A stretch of DNA of 64,000 nucleotides from NCBI GenBank assembly GCA_002708995.1, contig PAPT01000037.1, forward strand, positions 1-64,000. The letters are read 5' to 3'. Below, piece after piece: positions 32,108 through 42,778 of this stretch (position 1 is its first letter; every line of letters starts with the position of its first letter). The notes below the pieces were generated by a model. That model did not search any database and was not told the DNA's origin. It worked only from the letters and a program-made list of their open reading frames with translations. This DNA is from Geminicoccus sp. (lineage in GTDB: Bacteria; Pseudomonadota; Alphaproteobacteria; UBA7985). The position numbers and the translations under genes are program-made.

Positions 32108-32539
32108 TCAGGACATCCGCCGCTCGTCGCGGTGTAGCTTCTCCGCTTTTTCATGCCGCTCCTGGGCTTCGAGGGACATGGTCGCGATCGGCCGTGCTTC
32201 CAGTCGCCGCAGGCCGATGGGCTCCCCGGTCTCTTCGCAGTAACCGTATTCGTCGGCTTCGATCCGGGTGATGGCCTTGTCGATTTTGTTGATCAGCTTG
32301 CGCGCCCGGTCCCGTGCGCGCAATTCCAGCGCGTGATCGGTCTCCATCGATGCACGTTCGACGGCTTCGGGGGTCGACAGCGATTGTTCCTGCAGTGCGG
32401 CGAGGGTGTCCTCGCTCTCCGTCAGCAATTCGGCTTTCCACAGGTCGAGCTTGTTGCGGAAATAGGCCAGCTGCAGCGGGCTCATGTACGGCTCTTTTTC
32501 GGTCGGCCGGTAGTCAGGCGGCAAAATCGGCAAGTCCAT
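32108..32539 (-). CDS. dksA: DksA-family RNA polymerase-binding regulator, degenerate zinc finger
   Basis: 143 residues. A coiled coil (about 20-98) leads to the C-terminal finger YCEETGEPIGLRRLEARPIATMSLEAQ. Of the four zinc cysteines of E. coli DksA only the first is kept (Cys101; the others are Thr104, Ser122, Ala125), a condition known in other zinc-independent DksA paralogs and in alphaproteobacteria. At the coiled-coil tip, the E. coli Asp74-x-Ala76 position reads Glu61-Arg-Ala63. DksA enters the secondary channel of RNA polymerase and works with ppGpp. Own terminator downstream. Confidence 0.9.
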   Translation of the reverse strand: MDLPILPPDYRPTEKEPYMSPLQLAYFRNKLDLWKAELLTESEDTLAALQEQSLSTPEAVERASMETDHALELRARDRARKLINKIDKAITRIEADEYGYCEETGEPIGLRRLEARPIATMSLEAQERHEKAEKLHRDERRMS

Positions 32540-32930
32540 AAAGACAGATCCCCCTGCGTCTTAAGTGTGACGGCGCATATACATCACGTCTGTTGTGCGC
32601 ATGTACGGCCCATCCATGACAAGTTCAAGAACCTTGTTCTGCCGCTGGGGGGTTTAGTCTTGGGATTCGGGAGAAAATCCGGTCGCGAAACCCTGAGTGC
32701 AAACACAATATGCGACTTTCTGATGCTGGACATTTAACAAAAAGTATTATTATGGATCAACAATTTATAGGAATTGGTTAATTTAGTACTTGCGAAAAAT
32801 TGGGCGTCTCGGCATTATTCACTTCCATCCTGCGGGAGGTCATCGAATTTCAAGACCGCTCCGCTGAATTTGAGAGTCTCCGGCGGCGCTCCTGGCGCTG
32901 CTCAGGGAACCGGCAATCGGATTTTGAGCC
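32540..32930. other. Gene-free, partly AT-rich region between dksA and lipoprotein gene
   Basis: About 390 bases between two divergent genes. The middle (32690-32800) is AT-rich, with an AATTTATAGGAATTGG stretch; the right half is GC-rich leader for the lipoprotein gene. It must hold both promoters. I see no coding frame and no clear RNA gene. Confidence 0.5.
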
Positions 32931-33815
32931 ATGAACGTTGTGAAACGTATCATCGTCCTAGCGTCCTCGAGCGCGATGCTTGTCGGCCTCACCAGCTGCA
33001 GCGTTATTGATTCGCTCAATCTGGGTCAGCTCCTGCGTCCGGGTGGCGGAGCCGCCGGCGCTGCGGCGGCATCGACCGCCGCGCCCGCGCCCGCCCCTGC
33101 GAGCCCCGGTGGCGCTCCTGCGCCCTTCGATCTGGGCGCTGCGACGCCGGCTTCGGCCTTCACCATGCCAGCGCCGGTCCAGACCGCGCCCATTTCTGCG
33201 CCAATCGGCGCGGCCCCCACCCCCGGGTTCAGTATGCCTTCCGGCTTCGGCTCCCCGCTGCAGCAGCAGCCCGTCGCACCGACGCCTCTGGTACCACCAC
33301 CGCTGACGATGACCCCGGTTACGCGCACCCCGACGCCCATGGTTGGCGGCGTGACCTATGGCGCCCAGCCCAATCCTTACGCACCACGGGTGCCCGCAGC
33401 CGCTGCCGTGCCGCAGCCGGGCCTGTACCAGCAGCCAGCCGTGCCGAGCGCAACCCGCGTCACCTACCAGCCTGCCGTGAGCCCTGCCCTGCCGCAAGCC
33501 GGTCTGGCGGCTCCCAACCCTTACCAGCCCGCCACGACCGCGACCAGCACGGTGACCCAGACCGTGCCACTGCAGTCGACCTCGGCCGCGTCCACCCCTT
33601 CCTCATCGATGAACCCGTCCATCAACCCTGAGAATCTCAGTAAATCGACGATTTCCGCCATTCAGGCCGCGCTTAAGACGCGGGGTCTGTACTCCGACAC
33701 CGTTGACGGTGTCTGGGGTTCGAAATCCAAGGCTGCGATGGCGAGATTTCTCGCATCGCGCGGTGAAACCAGCGTGACGCTGGATACACTGTTCGGCCTC
33801 GGGGTTTCACTCTGA
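32931..33815 (+). CDS. Lipoprotein with Pro/Ala-rich linker and peptidoglycan-binding-like domain
   Basis: 294 residues. A lipoprotein signal with lipobox LTSC (lipidated Cys23), then about 190 residues of low complexity rich in Pro, Ala, Thr and Gln, then a C-terminal ~55-residue domain (ISAIQAALKTRGLYSDTVDG, WGSKSKAAMARFLASRG) that fits the PG_binding_1 three-helix repeat. The arrangement suggests an outer-membrane-anchored protein with a flexible arm reaching the murein. No catalytic domain is present. Followed by a strong terminator, so monocistronic. Confidence 0.8.
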   Translation: MNVVKRIIVLASSSAMLVGLTSCSVIDSLNLGQLLRPGGGAAGAAAASTAAPAPAPASPGGAPAPFDLGAATPASAFTMPAPVQTAPISAPIGAAPTPGFSMPSGFGSPLQQQPVAPTPLVPPPLTMTPVTRTPTPMVGGVTYGAQPNPYAPRVPAAAAVPQPGLYQQPAVPSATRVTYQPAVSPALPQAGLAAPNPYQPATTATSTVTQTVPLQSTSAASTPSSSMNPSINPENLSKSTISAIQAALKTRGLYSDTVDGVWGSKSKAAMARFLASRGETSVTLDTLFGLGVSL

Positions 33816-33869
33816 CGTTCCGCACAGCGTCAGGCTTTCATTTTCCATGAAAGTGTCTCCAAATAGACT

Positions 33870-33907
33870 TGCCCGTCAGGCCCCCGGGTCTGACGGGCAC
33901 TTTTTTT
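33870..33907 (+). terminator. Rho-independent terminator of the lipoprotein gene
   Basis: GCCCGTCAG (33871-33879) and CTGACGGGC (33890-33898) form a perfect 9-bp stem followed by seven Ts. Confidence 0.92.
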
Positions 33908-33956
33908 GAACTGTTTACCGAGCTGTCGCCCGCCGGCTGCCGTCACGGCAGAATCC

Positions 33957-34535
33957 TCAGGATGCGGAGGGCGTAAGGGCCGTGAATTCCTCGGGCGTGT
34001 TGACGTTGTAGAACGGGTCCTTGGGGTCCGTGGCCCAGTCGACCGCGGTCCAGCCGATCTGCTCGGCCAGGCGGTCGATCTTCCGCTCGCCGCGGTGAAA
34101 GGCGTCGAGCAGGACTTCCAGCGCGCTCGCCGGCCAGCTGCCGACAACCGGATGATGGCGCCCGGCGCTCCTGGCGAAGACCACTTCGTTGGTCTGCAGG
34201 GTCAGCTTGCGCACCAGGTCGAAGGGGATGTGCGGGCAGTCGATGGGCACGGTCACCAGCCGCGCGCCCAAGCCCCCGGAGGCCCGCGCCCAGGCGAGCC
34301 CGGCGAGAATACCGCAGACTGGCCCTTCGGAGGGTTCGAGGTCAAAGACCCGCGGCAGATCGATTTCCGACAGTCGCTCGCGGTTCGGGCCCGTGCTCAG
34401 TCCCAGCACGTTGACCTGCGGCTCCATCCGCGCGATGGCCCGGTGGATTAGGGTTTCCCCCTCAAACTCGAGGTAGGCCTTGTCGCGGCCCATCCGACGG
34501 GACTGACCGCCCGCCAACACCAATCCGAAAATCAC
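33957..34535 (-). CDS. mobA: Molybdenum cofactor guanylyltransferase
   Basis: 192 residues. The nucleotidyltransferase signature LAGGQSRRMGRDK is at 7-19; further motifs VPIDCPHIPFD and GRHHPVVGSW fit MobA. It joins GMP to molybdopterin to make the bis-MGD cofactor of enzymes such as formate dehydrogenase. Start overlaps the end of fdhD by 4 bases, so the two are translated together, fitting a role in formate dehydrogenase maturation. Confidence 0.93.
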   Translation of the reverse strand: MIFGLVLAGGQSRRMGRDKAYLEFEGETLIHRAIARMEPQVNVLGLSTGPNRERLSEIDLPRVFDLEPSEGPVCGILAGLAWARASGGLGARLVTVPIDCPHIPFDLVRKLTLQTNEVVFARSAGRHHPVVGSWPASALEVLLDAFHRGERKIDRLAEQIGWTAVDWATDPKDPFYNVNTPEEFTALTPSAS

Positions 34536-35530
34536 CCGCCTGTTTCCTCTGCTGTGTCGAAGACCAGTCGCTGTTCACCGGCGAGCACGGTCATGCGGCG
34601 GCCCTTGGCCCGCCCGATCAGGGTCAGGTTGGTCTGGCGCGCCAATTCCACCCCCCAGGCCGAAAAACCGCTGCGGGAAATCAGGACCGGCAGCCCCATG
34701 GTCACGGTCTTGATCACCATTTCCGAGGTCAGGCGACCGGTGGTGTAAAAAATCTTGCCGGACGGCTCGATGCCGCGCTCGGCCATGACGCCGGCAATCT
34801 TGTCTACAGCGTTGTGGCGGCCGACGTCTTCCATGTAGATCAGCGGCCGGTCGGCTTCGGCCAGCGCGCAGCCGTGAATCCCGCCAGCTTCGAGGTAGAG
34901 GCTCGGCACCGAGGCCAACCGCCGCAGCAATCGCGCCAGCGTGGACAGGGGCAGTTGCACGCCGTCATCGGGCAGGCGCACGCCGTCGAGCTGGTCCATC
35001 AGGTCGCCGAATACCGTGCCTTGAGCACAGCCGCTGGTGAGGGTTTTCTTTTTCAGCCGGTCTTCGAAGTCGGTCTCTTCGGGTGTGCGGACCACAACGA
35101 CGCCCAGATCGGCGTCGTAGTCGATCCGGTCGATGGCCGGTTTGCGCGGCAGCATGCCCTGATTGATCAGGTAGCCCAGCGCCAGCATCTTCGGATAATC
35201 GCCGACAGTCATGGCGGTGACGATTTCCTGACTGTTGAGGAAGATGGTCAGCGGACGCTCGTGGATGGCACGAACGCGCTCGGTTTCTCCGCGCTCGTTG
35301 GTGACGCTGAGGGTGCTGGCGAGTTCAGGCTTCTCGGTGTCCGGGGCGAGGATCAAACTGTCGAGGGCGCCTGGCTCGATCGGTGGTGGGGTGGCGCGCT
35401 TGCGCAGCGGCGCGCTGGCGCTGCCGGCATCGGCCGGCGTGTCCGCGTCGGCTTGGGCGCTCGGACCAGCCCCCTGGGGGCTGCCCTCGTTGGCCCCCTT
35501 ATCCTCGTTGGCCTCTGTGCCCTCGGTCAT
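34532..35530 (-). CDS. fdhD: FdhD, formate dehydrogenase sulfurtransferase/accessory protein
   Basis: 332 residues; the first ~55 are a low-complexity Gly/Ala/Ser/Asp extension not shared by the family, so a later start is possible. The core includes EIVTAMTVGDYPKMLALGYLINQG, SGCAQGT with the sulfur-carrying cysteine (Cys168), the conserved GGIHGCALA, EDVGRHNAVDKI and FYTTGRLTSEMVIKT. FdhD passes sulfur from IscS to the Mo cofactor of formate dehydrogenase. The structural formate dehydrogenase genes are not in the window. E. coli has two cysteines in this loop; here only one. Confidence 0.93.
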   Translation of the reverse strand: MTEGTEANEDKGANEGSPQGAGPSAQADADTPADAGSASAPLRKRATPPPIEPGALDSLILAPDTEKPELASTLSVTNERGETERVRAIHERPLTIFLNSQEIVTAMTVGDYPKMLALGYLINQGMLPRKPAIDRIDYDADLGVVVVRTPEETDFEDRLKKKTLTSGCAQGTVFGDLMDQLDGVRLPDDGVQLPLSTLARLLRRLASVPSLYLEAGGIHGCALAEADRPLIYMEDVGRHNAVDKIAGVMAERGIEPSGKIFYTTGRLTSEMVIKTVTMGLPVLISRSGFSAWGVELARQTNLTLIGRAKGRRMTVLAGEQRLVFDTAEETGG

Positions 35531-35549
35531 CGCCCCGTGCCTCCGCTCA

Positions 35550-36530
35550 TCAGGCGGCGATTTTCCAGTCGGGGGTTTCGCCGACGTCGAGCGCGGCGAG
35601 GTACTTCTCGACCTCCAGCGCGGCCATGCAGCCCATGCCGGCGGCGGTCACCGCCTGGCGGTAAATGTGGTCGGTAACGTCGCCGGCGGCGAACACGCCC
35701 GGGATGTTGGTCTTGGTGCTGTCCGGCGCGGTCACCAGATAGCCGCCGTCCATCTCCAGCCCCGTGCCGTTGAAAATACCGGTCGCCGGTGCGTGGCCGA
35801 TGGCGACAAACAGGCCGTCGATTTTCAGCTCGCTGACCGCGTCGGTTTTGCGGTTGCGCAGGGTCAGGCCCGTGACTTCCTTGGGGAAGCCGCTCGTGCC
35901 GTTGATGGTCTGCACCTCGCTGTCCCAGATGGTCTCGATCTTGGGGTTCCGCAGCAGGCGGTCTTCGAGGATCTTCTCGCAGCGCAGGCTGTCCCGGCGG
36001 TGGATCAGCGTGACCTTGGAGGCGTGGTTGGTCAGGTACAGCGCTTCCTCGACCGCCGTGTTGCCACCGCCGACAACGGCGACATCGCGGTCGCGGAAGA
36101 AGAAGCCGTCACAGGTCGCACAGGCGGAAACGCCGAAGCCGCGGAACTCGTCTTCGCCGTCCAGCCCCAGCCACTTGGCCTGCGCCCCGGTGCAGATCAC
36201 CAGCGTGTCGCAGGTCCAGACCGCACCGGAATCGCAGGTCAGGGTGAAGGGCCGGTTTTCCAGATCCACCGCTGCGACCGTGTCGAACACCATCTCGGTG
36301 CCGACGTTCTCGGCCTGGGCCTTCATCTGCTCCATCAGCCACGGCCCCTGGATGGCTTCGGCGAAGCCGGGGAAGTTCTCCACGTCGGTGGTGATCGACA
36401 GCTGTCCGCCCGGCTGCAACCCCTGAAGCAGCATCGGCTTGAGCGCCGCGCGGGCCGCGTAGACCGCGGCCGTGTAGCCCGCGGGGCCCGAGCCCAGAAT
36501 GATCATGCGGCGGTGGTTCGACTGTGACAT
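35550..36530 (-). CDS. trxB: Thioredoxin reductase
   Basis: 326 residues from MSQSNHRRMI at 36530; an in-frame upstream ATG gives an unlikely leader. FAD-binding GSGPAGYTAAVYAARA, redox-active CATC at 137-140 (SACATCDGFFF), NADPH-binding GGGNTAVEEALYLT and the C-terminal GVFAAGDVTDHIYRQAVTAAGMGCMAALE. Transfers electrons from NADPH to thioredoxin. Divergent from an Lrp-type regulator, an arrangement frequent in alphaproteobacteria. Confidence 0.97.
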   Translation of the reverse strand: MSQSNHRRMIILGSGPAGYTAAVYAARAALKPMLLQGLQPGGQLSITTDVENFPGFAEAIQGPWLMEQMKAQAENVGTEMVFDTVAAVDLENRPFTLTCDSGAVWTCDTLVICTGAQAKWLGLDGEDEFRGFGVSACATCDGFFFRDRDVAVVGGGNTAVEEALYLTNHASKVTLIHRRDSLRCEKILEDRLLRNPKIETIWDSEVQTINGTSGFPKEVTGLTLRNRKTDAVSELKIDGLFVAIGHAPATGIFNGTGLEMDGGYLVTAPDSTKTNIPGVFAAGDVTDHIYRQAVTAAGMGCMAALEVEKYLAALDVGETPDWKIAA

Positions 36531-36675
36531 GGGGCAGGGGTCCTTCTCAGGTAGCACGGGGCCCGGGCGGCCGCTGGAAAGTGCAGCTGACCGACTGGCG
36601 GAGCACGACAAAACATCGGTGGCGAGGCTATCGCAAGGGGGTCGAGAACACAAAATCCACATTATGGGCATTTTG

Positions 36676-36706
36676 AAGGAAAATTACATTCGACAGAAAT
36701 TTCCTT
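36676..36706. promoter_or_regulatory. Candidate operator between trxB and lrp-type gene
   Basis: AAGGAAA (36676-36682) and TTTCCTT (36700-36706) are a perfect 7-bp inverted repeat with 17 bases between arms, in an AT-rich patch between two divergent genes. Lrp/AsnC regulators usually bind such AT-rich dyads and often control the divergent neighbour. Inference from position and symmetry only. Confidence 0.35.
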
Positions 36707-36750
36707 TCTGATATTTGGGTTTGAATTGGTTAATATTGCTGAGAACTGCC

Positions 36751-37227
36751 ATGCCCCGCGCTACCCTCGACGTCGTTGATCTCAAGATCCTGCGCATTCT
36801 CCGTGATGAGGGCCGGATCACCAACGTGGCGCTCGCCGAACGGGTCGGTATTTCGCCGCCGCCGTGCCTGCGGCGGGTGCGGGCCCTAGAGGAGTCGGGT
36901 TACATCCACGGCTATCATGCAGAGCTAGACCCGGACCTGATCGGCTACGAGGTGACGGCCTTCTGCCACGTGGGTCTGATCAGCCAGGCCGAGAGCGACC
37001 TGCGCGCCTTCGAGGCGCTGGTTCGGTCGTGGGCGAATGTCCGAGAGTGTCACATGCTGATGGGGGAAGACGACTTCATTCTGAAGGTGATGGCGCCGTC
37101 GGTGGATGAGCTCAACGCCTTCATTATCAGTCACCTGACCTCCGCTCCCAACGTGAAGAACGTCAAGACCGCGATCTGCATCCGGCGGTCGGACCGCAAG
37201 CCTTCGGTGCCTGTGCCGATGGCCTGA
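36751..37227 (+). CDS. Lrp/AsnC-family transcriptional regulator
   Basis: 158 residues from MPRATLDVVD (GAGAACTGCC upstream). N-terminal helix-turn-helix LKILRILRDEGRITNVALAERVGISPPPCLRRVRALEESGYIHGY region, then the RAM ligand-binding domain with VRECHMLMGEDDFILKV. These proteins sense amino acids or related metabolites. Position opposite trxB suggests redox-linked control; the effector is unknown. Its stop is followed after 19 bases by repeat element copy B. Confidence 0.93.
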   Translation: MPRATLDVVDLKILRILRDEGRITNVALAERVGISPPPCLRRVRALEESGYIHGYHAELDPDLIGYEVTAFCHVGLISQAESDLRAFEALVRSWANVRECHMLMGEDDFILKVMAPSVDELNAFIISHLTSAPNVKNVKTAICIRRSDRKPSVPVPMA

Positions 37228-37246
37228 CCTCAGGGTCTGGCCTGTG

Positions 37247-37410
37247 GTGGCGCGCTCGGGCCTTGGCCGCTTCGCAGCCTTCGGCCCTCCGAGGCGCATT
37301 ATCAGTGAAAATACAAAAAGACGTCAGATTGTGCGCATCGCGGCCTGTCCGTTTGACTGCGCGGGGAAGATTTGTAAGCCGCAAAGCGGCGTCAAATCGA
37401 GCCCGCAACC
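37247..37410 (+). repeat. Intergenic inverted-end element, family 1, copy B (164 bp)
   Basis: Same orientation and exactly the same length as copy A: left end GTGGCGCGCTCGGGCC, core with CCTGTCCGTTTGA, right end with GCCGCAAAGCGGCG and AAATCGAGCCCGCAACC. Begins 19 bases after the stop codon of the Lrp-type gene on the same strand. Confidence 0.85.
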
Positions 37411-37468
37411 TCTCGCGTTCGGCTCACAACGGCTTTGCCTTTGAGCGTGTGAGAGATCCACGCTGGAG

Positions 37469-37507
37469 CCAAACTCAAAGCCCAGCGTCTTGAGTGTGAC
37501 CGAATAA
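37469..37507 (+). repeat. Intergenic repeat family 3, copy 2 (hairpin)
   Basis: ACTCAAAGC...TTGAGT with the flanks AGCGTCTTGAGTGTGACC and GAATA, matching the copy at 26901-26939 at most positions. The stem is ACTCAA/TTGAGT. Confidence 0.55.
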
Positions 37508-37521
37508 ATATTGAGCCGACC

Positions 37522-37562
37522 TTGCCTCGGCTGCTTCGCGGTCTTCGTCAAGGCGTCGCGCA
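37522..37562 (+). repeat. Degenerate solo end of family 1
   Basis: CTGCTTCGCGGTCTTCG and the following GGCGTCGCGCA line up with the left end of family 1 (central palindrome, then the GCGCA inner border) with several mismatches. It stops one base short of the stop codon of the small membrane protein gene. Confidence 0.5.
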
Positions 37563-37563
37563 A

Positions 37564-37764
37564 TCAGCGCATCTTGTTTACGTCGCCTGAGCCCCAGGCA
37601 GCGATGAAGGCTGAAATGACGGCGCCCAGACCAAAGACGGCGATCGGGAGTAGCGTCCACTTCATCACAAACAGCATGAACAGGACGACAGCCAGGATCA
37701 CGACCCACAGCAGGGCAGTGATGGTGTCTTTCATCGAAATCTCGAGCGGGTTTTTCGAAGCCAT
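37564..37764 (-). CDS. Small membrane protein, unknown function
   Basis: 66 residues from MASKNPLEIS, chosen because GAGGAATG precedes the ATG at 37764; ATGs further upstream (37818) and inside (37734) are alternatives. Two hydrophobic helices (about 12-33 and 36-55: LLWVVILAVVLFMLFV, LLPIAVFGLGAVISAFIAAW) with a polar C-terminus. No family recognised. It follows the glutathione transferase gene by 50 bases on the same strand and may share its transcript. Confidence 0.6.
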   Translation of the reverse strand: MASKNPLEISMKDTITALLWVVILAVVLFMLFVMKWTLLPIAVFGLGAVISAFIAAWGSGDVNKMR

Positions 37765-37814
37765 GGGGCATTCCTCGTCAACGGGCCTAAGCGGATTGAG
37801 CGAGGTGTAACCTG

Positions 37815-38786
37815 TCAAGCCGCGCGGGGCAATCGGTCCCTGTCATGCGGTGCTGTCAGGTCGATAACGGGTCCTTCGGGCACCACCTGGGTTGGGTTGA
37901 TGCTGGTGTGCGAGACATAGTAATGACGCTTTACGTGGTCGAGGTTGAAGGTGTCGATCAGGCGGTATTGCTGCACCAGGTCGAACATGTAGTTTTGTAT
38001 ATTGGGGCAGTCGACAATGCGACGCAGGTTGCACTTGAAGTGTCCGACGTACACCGGGTCAAAGCGCAGCAAGGTTGGCAGGAAGCGCCAGTCGGCTTCG
38101 GTCACGCGGTCACCGGTCAGATAGCGGCGGGTCGCCAGCCGCTCCTCCATTTCATCCAGAACCTCGAACACGCGCGTCACCTCTTCCATATAGACGACCT
38201 GCGAGGTTGCGAAGCCGGCTTTGTAAACACCGTTATTGAAGCCGGTGTAAATACGGTCGTTGAGAGCGTCGATCTCGTCCACAAGGTCAGCAGGCCGGTA
38301 AGCCGCTGGCCGGCCGGTGAGACCGCCGAACTCCTGGTCGAACATGCGAATGATCTCAGCGCTTTCGTTGCTGACGATGGTGGCATGCTGGCGGTCCCAG
38401 AGCACTGGCACCGTCACCCGTCCGCTGTAGTCCGCTTTGGCGGCCGTGTAGACCTGATGCAGAAATGCGGCTCCGTGGATCGGGTCTGGGACGACGCCGT
38501 CACCGCGTTCGAAGGTCCAGCCGTGCTCAAGCATGATCGGGTTCACCACCGAGACTGAGATATGGTTTTCGAGACCTATGAGACGACGGTAGATCAGGGT
38601 CCGATGCGCCCAGGGACAGGCGTAAGAGACGTAGAGGTGATAGCGGCCACTTTCCGGCGCAAAGGCGGTGCTGCCGTCAGCTCGGACCCAGTTGCGGAAG
38701 GCAGAGGCCTTGCGCTTGAACCGACCCCCGGTTGATTTGGTGTCGTACCACTGGTCGACCCATTTGCCGTCTACAAGAAGGCCCAT
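37815..38786 (-). CDS. Xi-class glutathionyl-hydroquinone reductase (YqjG/ECM4 type)
   Basis: 323 residues. The N-terminal thioredoxin-like domain has the catalytic cysteine in YACPWAHRTLIYRRL (Cys-Pro-Trp), with the family-specific FRNWV and VPVLWD, NESAEIIRMFD; the C-terminal helical domain holds YKAGFATSQ and the DPVYVGHFKCN stretch. These enzymes remove glutathione from glutathionyl-hydroquinones. Neighbour of trxB and an Lrp-type gene, so this is a thiol-redox neighbourhood. Confidence 0.93.
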   Translation of the reverse strand: MGLLVDGKWVDQWYDTKSTGGRFKRKASAFRNWVRADGSTAFAPESGRYHLYVSYACPWAHRTLIYRRLIGLENHISVSVVNPIMLEHGWTFERGDGVVPDPIHGAAFLHQVYTAAKADYSGRVTVPVLWDRQHATIVSNESAEIIRMFDQEFGGLTGRPAAYRPADLVDEIDALNDRIYTGFNNGVYKAGFATSQVVYMEEVTRVFEVLDEMEERLATRRYLTGDRVTEADWRFLPTLLRFDPVYVGHFKCNLRRIVDCPNIQNYMFDLVQQYRLIDTFNLDHVKRHYYVSHTSINPTQVVPEGPVIDLTAPHDRDRLPRAA

Positions 38787-38947
38787 GCTTTTGTTCTCCT
38801 GTGGTGGTGGTGCGGCGGCTGCGAGCTTGTGCCGTAACTTCCGCCTGGGCTGTGGCCTGAGCTTCTAACTGGGCCTGCGACTGAGATATAGGATGACGCG
38901 GCGGCTTTGGTTAGGTGCATGGGCGCACAGGTCGCCGTCAGAAATGT

Positions 38948-39108
38948 GGTTGCGGGCTCGATTTGACGCCGCTTCGCGGCTTACAAATCTCCCCCGCGCA
39001 ACGACCCAAGACAAAAGAAGCCACGCCGGGCTGCCAAGCCCGGCGTGTCCGCTCAGTTGCACGTGGGAGGGCCGAAGGCCGCGAAGCGGCTAAGGCCCGA
39101 GCGCGCCA
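38948..39108 (-). repeat. Intergenic inverted-end element, family 1, copy C (161 bp), variant core
   Basis: Opposite orientation to A and B. Both ends are intact (GGTTGCGGGCTCGATTTGACG at one side is cut here to 20: GGTTGCGGGCTCGATTTGAC; GGCCGAAGGCCGCGAAGCGG at the other). The core differs from A, B and D: it carries CACGCCGGGCT-GCCA-AGCCCGGCGTG, a perfect 11-bp hairpin. The element ends 12 bases past the greA stop codon. Confidence 0.85.
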
Positions 39109-39120
39109 TCACGCTGTCAC

Positions 39121-39594
39121 CTAGACGAAAGAAATCTTCTCGATCTCGTAGTAGCGGGTACCCTTGGGAGTATGCACCTCTGCCGACGCCCCAACTTCCT
39201 TGCCGATCAACGCCCGCGCCAGCGGCGAGGACACAGAGATCTTACCCGCCTTCAGGTCAGCCTCGAGGTCACCAACAATCTGGTAGGTCACCTCTTCCTC
39301 GGTTTCCTCATCGACCAGACCAACCGTCGCCCCGAAGACCACCGACGAGCCGGAGAGCGTGGCCACGTCAAACACCTCTGCCCGCGAAATCGTACCCTCG
39401 AGGTTGGCAATCTCGCCTTCGATGAAACCCTGCTTCTCCCGGGCCGAGTGGTACTCAGCGTTCTCCGACAGGTCACCGTGTTCACGGGCCTCGGCGATCT
39501 GCTGAATGATCGCGGGTCGCTCGACCGACTTGAGGTGCTTCAGCCGCACTTCGAGCTGCTCGAAACCTTCTTTGGTCAGGGGAAACTTTTCCAT
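39121..39594 (-). CDS. greA: Transcription elongation factor GreA
   Basis: 157 residues from [10 protein letters not shown] at 39594, the canonical start. N-terminal coiled coil with the acidic tip [21 protein letters not shown]-terminal FKBP-like domain with [20 protein letters not shown]. Rescues backtracked RNA polymerase by stimulating transcript cleavage. It lies just downstream of carB on the same strand (64 bases), a conserved neighbour in alphaproteobacteria. Confidence 0.97.
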   Translation of the reverse strand: MEKFPLTKEGFEQLEVRLKHLKSVERPAIIQQIAEAREHGDLSENAEYHSAREKQGFIEGEIANLEGTISRAEVFDVATLSGSSVVFGATVGLVDEETEEEVTYQIVGDLEADLKAGKISVSSPLARALIGKEVGASAEVHTPKGTRYYEIEKISFV

Positions 39595-39658
39595 GTTTGC
39601 AGTTCTCCGAAGTTCAGAGACCGCCACCGCGGGGGTCAGGATTGAACATTGTCGGCAT

Positions 39659-42770
<3,112 letters not shown>

Positions 42771-42778
<8 letters not shown>

